This document shows positions 63,113 to 64,000 of a stretch of DNA of 64,000 bases, piece after piece. The DNA lies in NCBI RefSeq assembly GCF_028771845.1, contig NZ_CP118270.1:6076001-6140000 (forward strand), written 5' to 3'. Source of the DNA: Paenibacillus marchantiae. GTDB taxonomy: Bacteria; Bacillota; Bacilli; Paenibacillales; Paenibacillaceae. The notes under the pieces are model-generated. The model worked only from the letters and a program-made list of their open reading frames with translations, was not told the DNA's origin and made no database searches. Position numbers and translations under genes: made by a program. Numbering within the stretch: the first letter of the stretch is position 1; every line of letters starts with the position of its first letter.

Positions 63113-63303
63113 GTTGAAAAGATAGGTTTGGTGCAAAGGTGACCGCTACGGGGATGGATTGGACTTTCGATCGCTGTTGTCTCCAGATTTTTCTGATTCC
63201 CTTTCTCAAAAGGGAAAATCCGGAGACAAAGGCGAACGCTTCGCTTCTACAGTTCCAATTCCATCCCCTCCGCTACGTTTGCAGAATCTCCGTATCTTTT
63301 GAA
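63113..63303 (+). repeat. Palindromic repeat element, copy C1 (first of a tandem pair)
   Basis: The core 63172-63252 has TTGTCTCC facing GGAGACAA (perfect 8-bp complement). An inner TCCCTTT/AAAGGGA hairpin and GGCGAACGCTTCGCTTCTACAG follow. Outer arms GGGGATGGATTGGACT and AGTTCCAATTCCATCCCC are complementary with few mismatches. The outermost TTGAAAAGATAG (63113-63124) faces GTATCTTTTGAA. The next copy follows at a 184-bp period. Confidence 0.85.
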
Positions 63304-63490
63304 TAGGGGCGCGTTAATTTGGGTGTCCGCTTCGGGGATGAATCGGACTTTCGATCGCTGTTATCCCCAGATTTTTCTGATTCCCTTTCTCAAAAGGGAA
63401 AATCCGGAGACAAAGGCGAACGCTTCGCTTCTACAGTTCCAATTCCATCCCCTTCGCTACGTTTGCAGAGTCTCCGTATCTTTTGAATTG
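63304..63490 (+). repeat. Palindromic repeat element, copy C2 (second of the tandem pair)
   Basis: The core 63356-63436 is about 95% identical to copy C1, with TTATCCCC on the left and GGAGACAA on the right, so its inner stem is less perfect. The same outer arms and the flank GCTACGTTTGCAGARTCTCC...TCTTTTGAA are repeated. Together with C1 this is a tandem duplication of about 184 bp. Confidence 0.85.
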
Positions 63491-63502
63491 TGGTGGTAAT
63501 TT

Positions 63503-63560
63503 GGGTGACCGTTAAGGAAACTTATAGGTCTTTCAAATGCTGTTGACTCCAGAATTCCGT
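63503..63560 (+). repeat. Decayed fragment of a third tandem repeat copy
   Basis: GGGTGACCGTTAAGG, then AGGTCTTTCAAATGCTGTTGACTCCAGAATT aligns with the left half of copies C1/C2 (GACCG...GGACTTTCGATCGCTGTTGTCTCCAGATT). The right half is missing. Confidence 0.6.
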
Positions 63561-63576
63561 TAGCCTGTCATGGTTG

Positions 63577-63607
63577 TCCTTATTTACTCATAGGATGAGA
63601 ATAAGGA
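63577..63607 (+). promoter_or_regulatory. Hairpin in the leader of the Na/Pi cotransporter gene
   Basis: TCCTTATTTACTCAT (63577-63591) pairs with ATGAGAATAAGGA (63595-63607), leaving a 3-nt loop and a 2-nt bulge. No T-run follows. It lies 28 bp before the start codon and may influence translation or mark the end of the repeat array. Confidence 0.35.
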
Positions 63608-63634
63608 TATGCACGGAAGGAATGATGTTAACTC

Positions 63635-64000
63635 ATGTTCAGAGATGTTGTGCTGCCCCTGTTATATGGGCTTCTTATCTTTTTTGGTGGGATGAAGCTG
63701 ATGGAAACAGCCTTACAGCGGATGGCCGGGCCCATGCTGGCTGGATGGTTGGGCCGAGCTACCTCTGCTCCCTGGAAAGGCATGGCTTTTAGCGCAGGCG
63801 CTACTGCCCTGCTGCAAAGCAGTACCGCCGTCACCGTACTCACTATTGGACTGGCGAACGCCAGATTAATTACCTACGGACGCACACTTGGCATTATTCT
63901 TGGAACCAACATCGGAACGTGCCTGACCACCGAGCTGGTCGGACTGCAGATCGGACGGGTTTCCCTGCCTCTGCTTGCCTTGTCACTGACAGGCTGGGCC
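63635..64000 (+). CDS. Na+/phosphate cotransporter family protein (N-terminal part, cut by window edge)
   Basis: 122 residues are visible. They start MFRDVVLPLLYGLLIFFGGMKLME, continue with SAGATALLQSSTAVTVLTIGLANA, whose QSSTAVT is the hallmark of the NptA/PhoU-associated Na/Pi family, and then GIILGTNIGTCLTTELVG. It is an integral membrane protein. The ATG at 63635 is the first in-frame start after a stop at 63629; the ribosome-binding site (GGAAGGA) is unusually far upstream. Substrate inferred from family. Confidence 0.8.
   Translation, partial: MFRDVVLPLLYGLLIFFGGMKLMETALQRMAGPMLAGWLGRATSAPWKGMAFSAGATALLQSSTAVTVLTIGLANARLITYGRTLGIILGTNIGTCLTTELVGLQIGRVSLPLLALSLTGWA

Noticed and set aside
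63113..63560. Possible CRISPR array
   Set aside because: Only two full units with a period of 184 bp. The repeated part is the whole unit rather than a short repeat with unique spacers, and no cas genes are near.

Overview
The window is chromosomal backbone DNA of an endospore-forming Bacillales bacterium, most likely Paenibacillus. The evidence is gene content and order. Long blocks match the Bacillus subtilis order (yllA-ylbQ-gerR; typA-ylaH and ylaJ-ylaK-ylaL; nifS-thiI; yqfO-trmK-sigA-dnaG-yqxD; glySQ-recO-yqzL-era-cdd-dgkA-ybeY-yqfF-phoH-yqfD-yqfC; floA-yqeZ-yqeY-rpsU; sbcC-sbcD-addA-addB). Sporulation genes (gerR/rsfA-like, ylaJ, cotD-like, yqfC, yqfD) sit beside paralogues and an RNase P RNA unlike those of B. 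subtilis. I see no prophage, insertion sequence, CRISPR array, tRNA or rRNA.

Layout. 1-2.5 kb: start of an oligopeptide-binding lipoprotein gene, then yllA, a panE-like reductase and an RsfA-type regulator. 2.7-5.6 kb: DUF2626 protein, a secreted coiled-coil protein and an orphan solute-binding protein. 5.7-12.8 kb: the yla cluster (PIN-PhoH, YlaJ, YlaL, an LCP cell-wall ligase, YlaH, TypA). 13-14.6 kb: two divergent TerC genes. 14.6-17.1 kb: thiI and its cysteine desulfurase. 17.2-22.2 kb: lytic transglycosylase, small conserved proteins, an S8 protease and a CotD-like coat protein. 22.2-25.1 kb: divergent MocR regulator and aminotransferase around a clear operator. 25.3-25.7 kb: rnpB. 25.8-37.3 kb: yqfO, trmK, rpoD, dnaG, yqxD, glySQ with a glycine T-box, recO, yqzL, era, cdd. 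37.6-47.6 kb: dgkA, ybeY, pgpH, a frameshifted phoH, yqfD, yqfC, an unknown membrane protein, floA, nfeD, yqeY, rpsU. 47.7-63.1 kb: HIT protein, an unknown protein, sbcCD, addAB, and an RlmI-type methyltransferase. The window ends in a Na/Pi cotransporter gene.

Functionally the window joins replication and transcription initiation (DnaG, sigma A), double-strand-break processing (AddAB, SbcCD, RecO), RNA maturation (RNase P, YbeY, Era, ThiI, TrmK, PhoH), glycyl-tRNA supply and envelope or spore functions.

The most unusual things are: (1) a dispersed palindromic repeat family (four copies plus a fragment) whose arms change sequence between copies yet stay complementary; (2) a 2-bp expansion in an AG repeat that frameshifts phoH; (3) an RNase P RNA with ancestral type A rather than Bacillus type B signatures; (4) a strongly GC-rich, alanine-rich island inside sbcC; (5) a three-way-junction inverted repeat downstream of sbcC.
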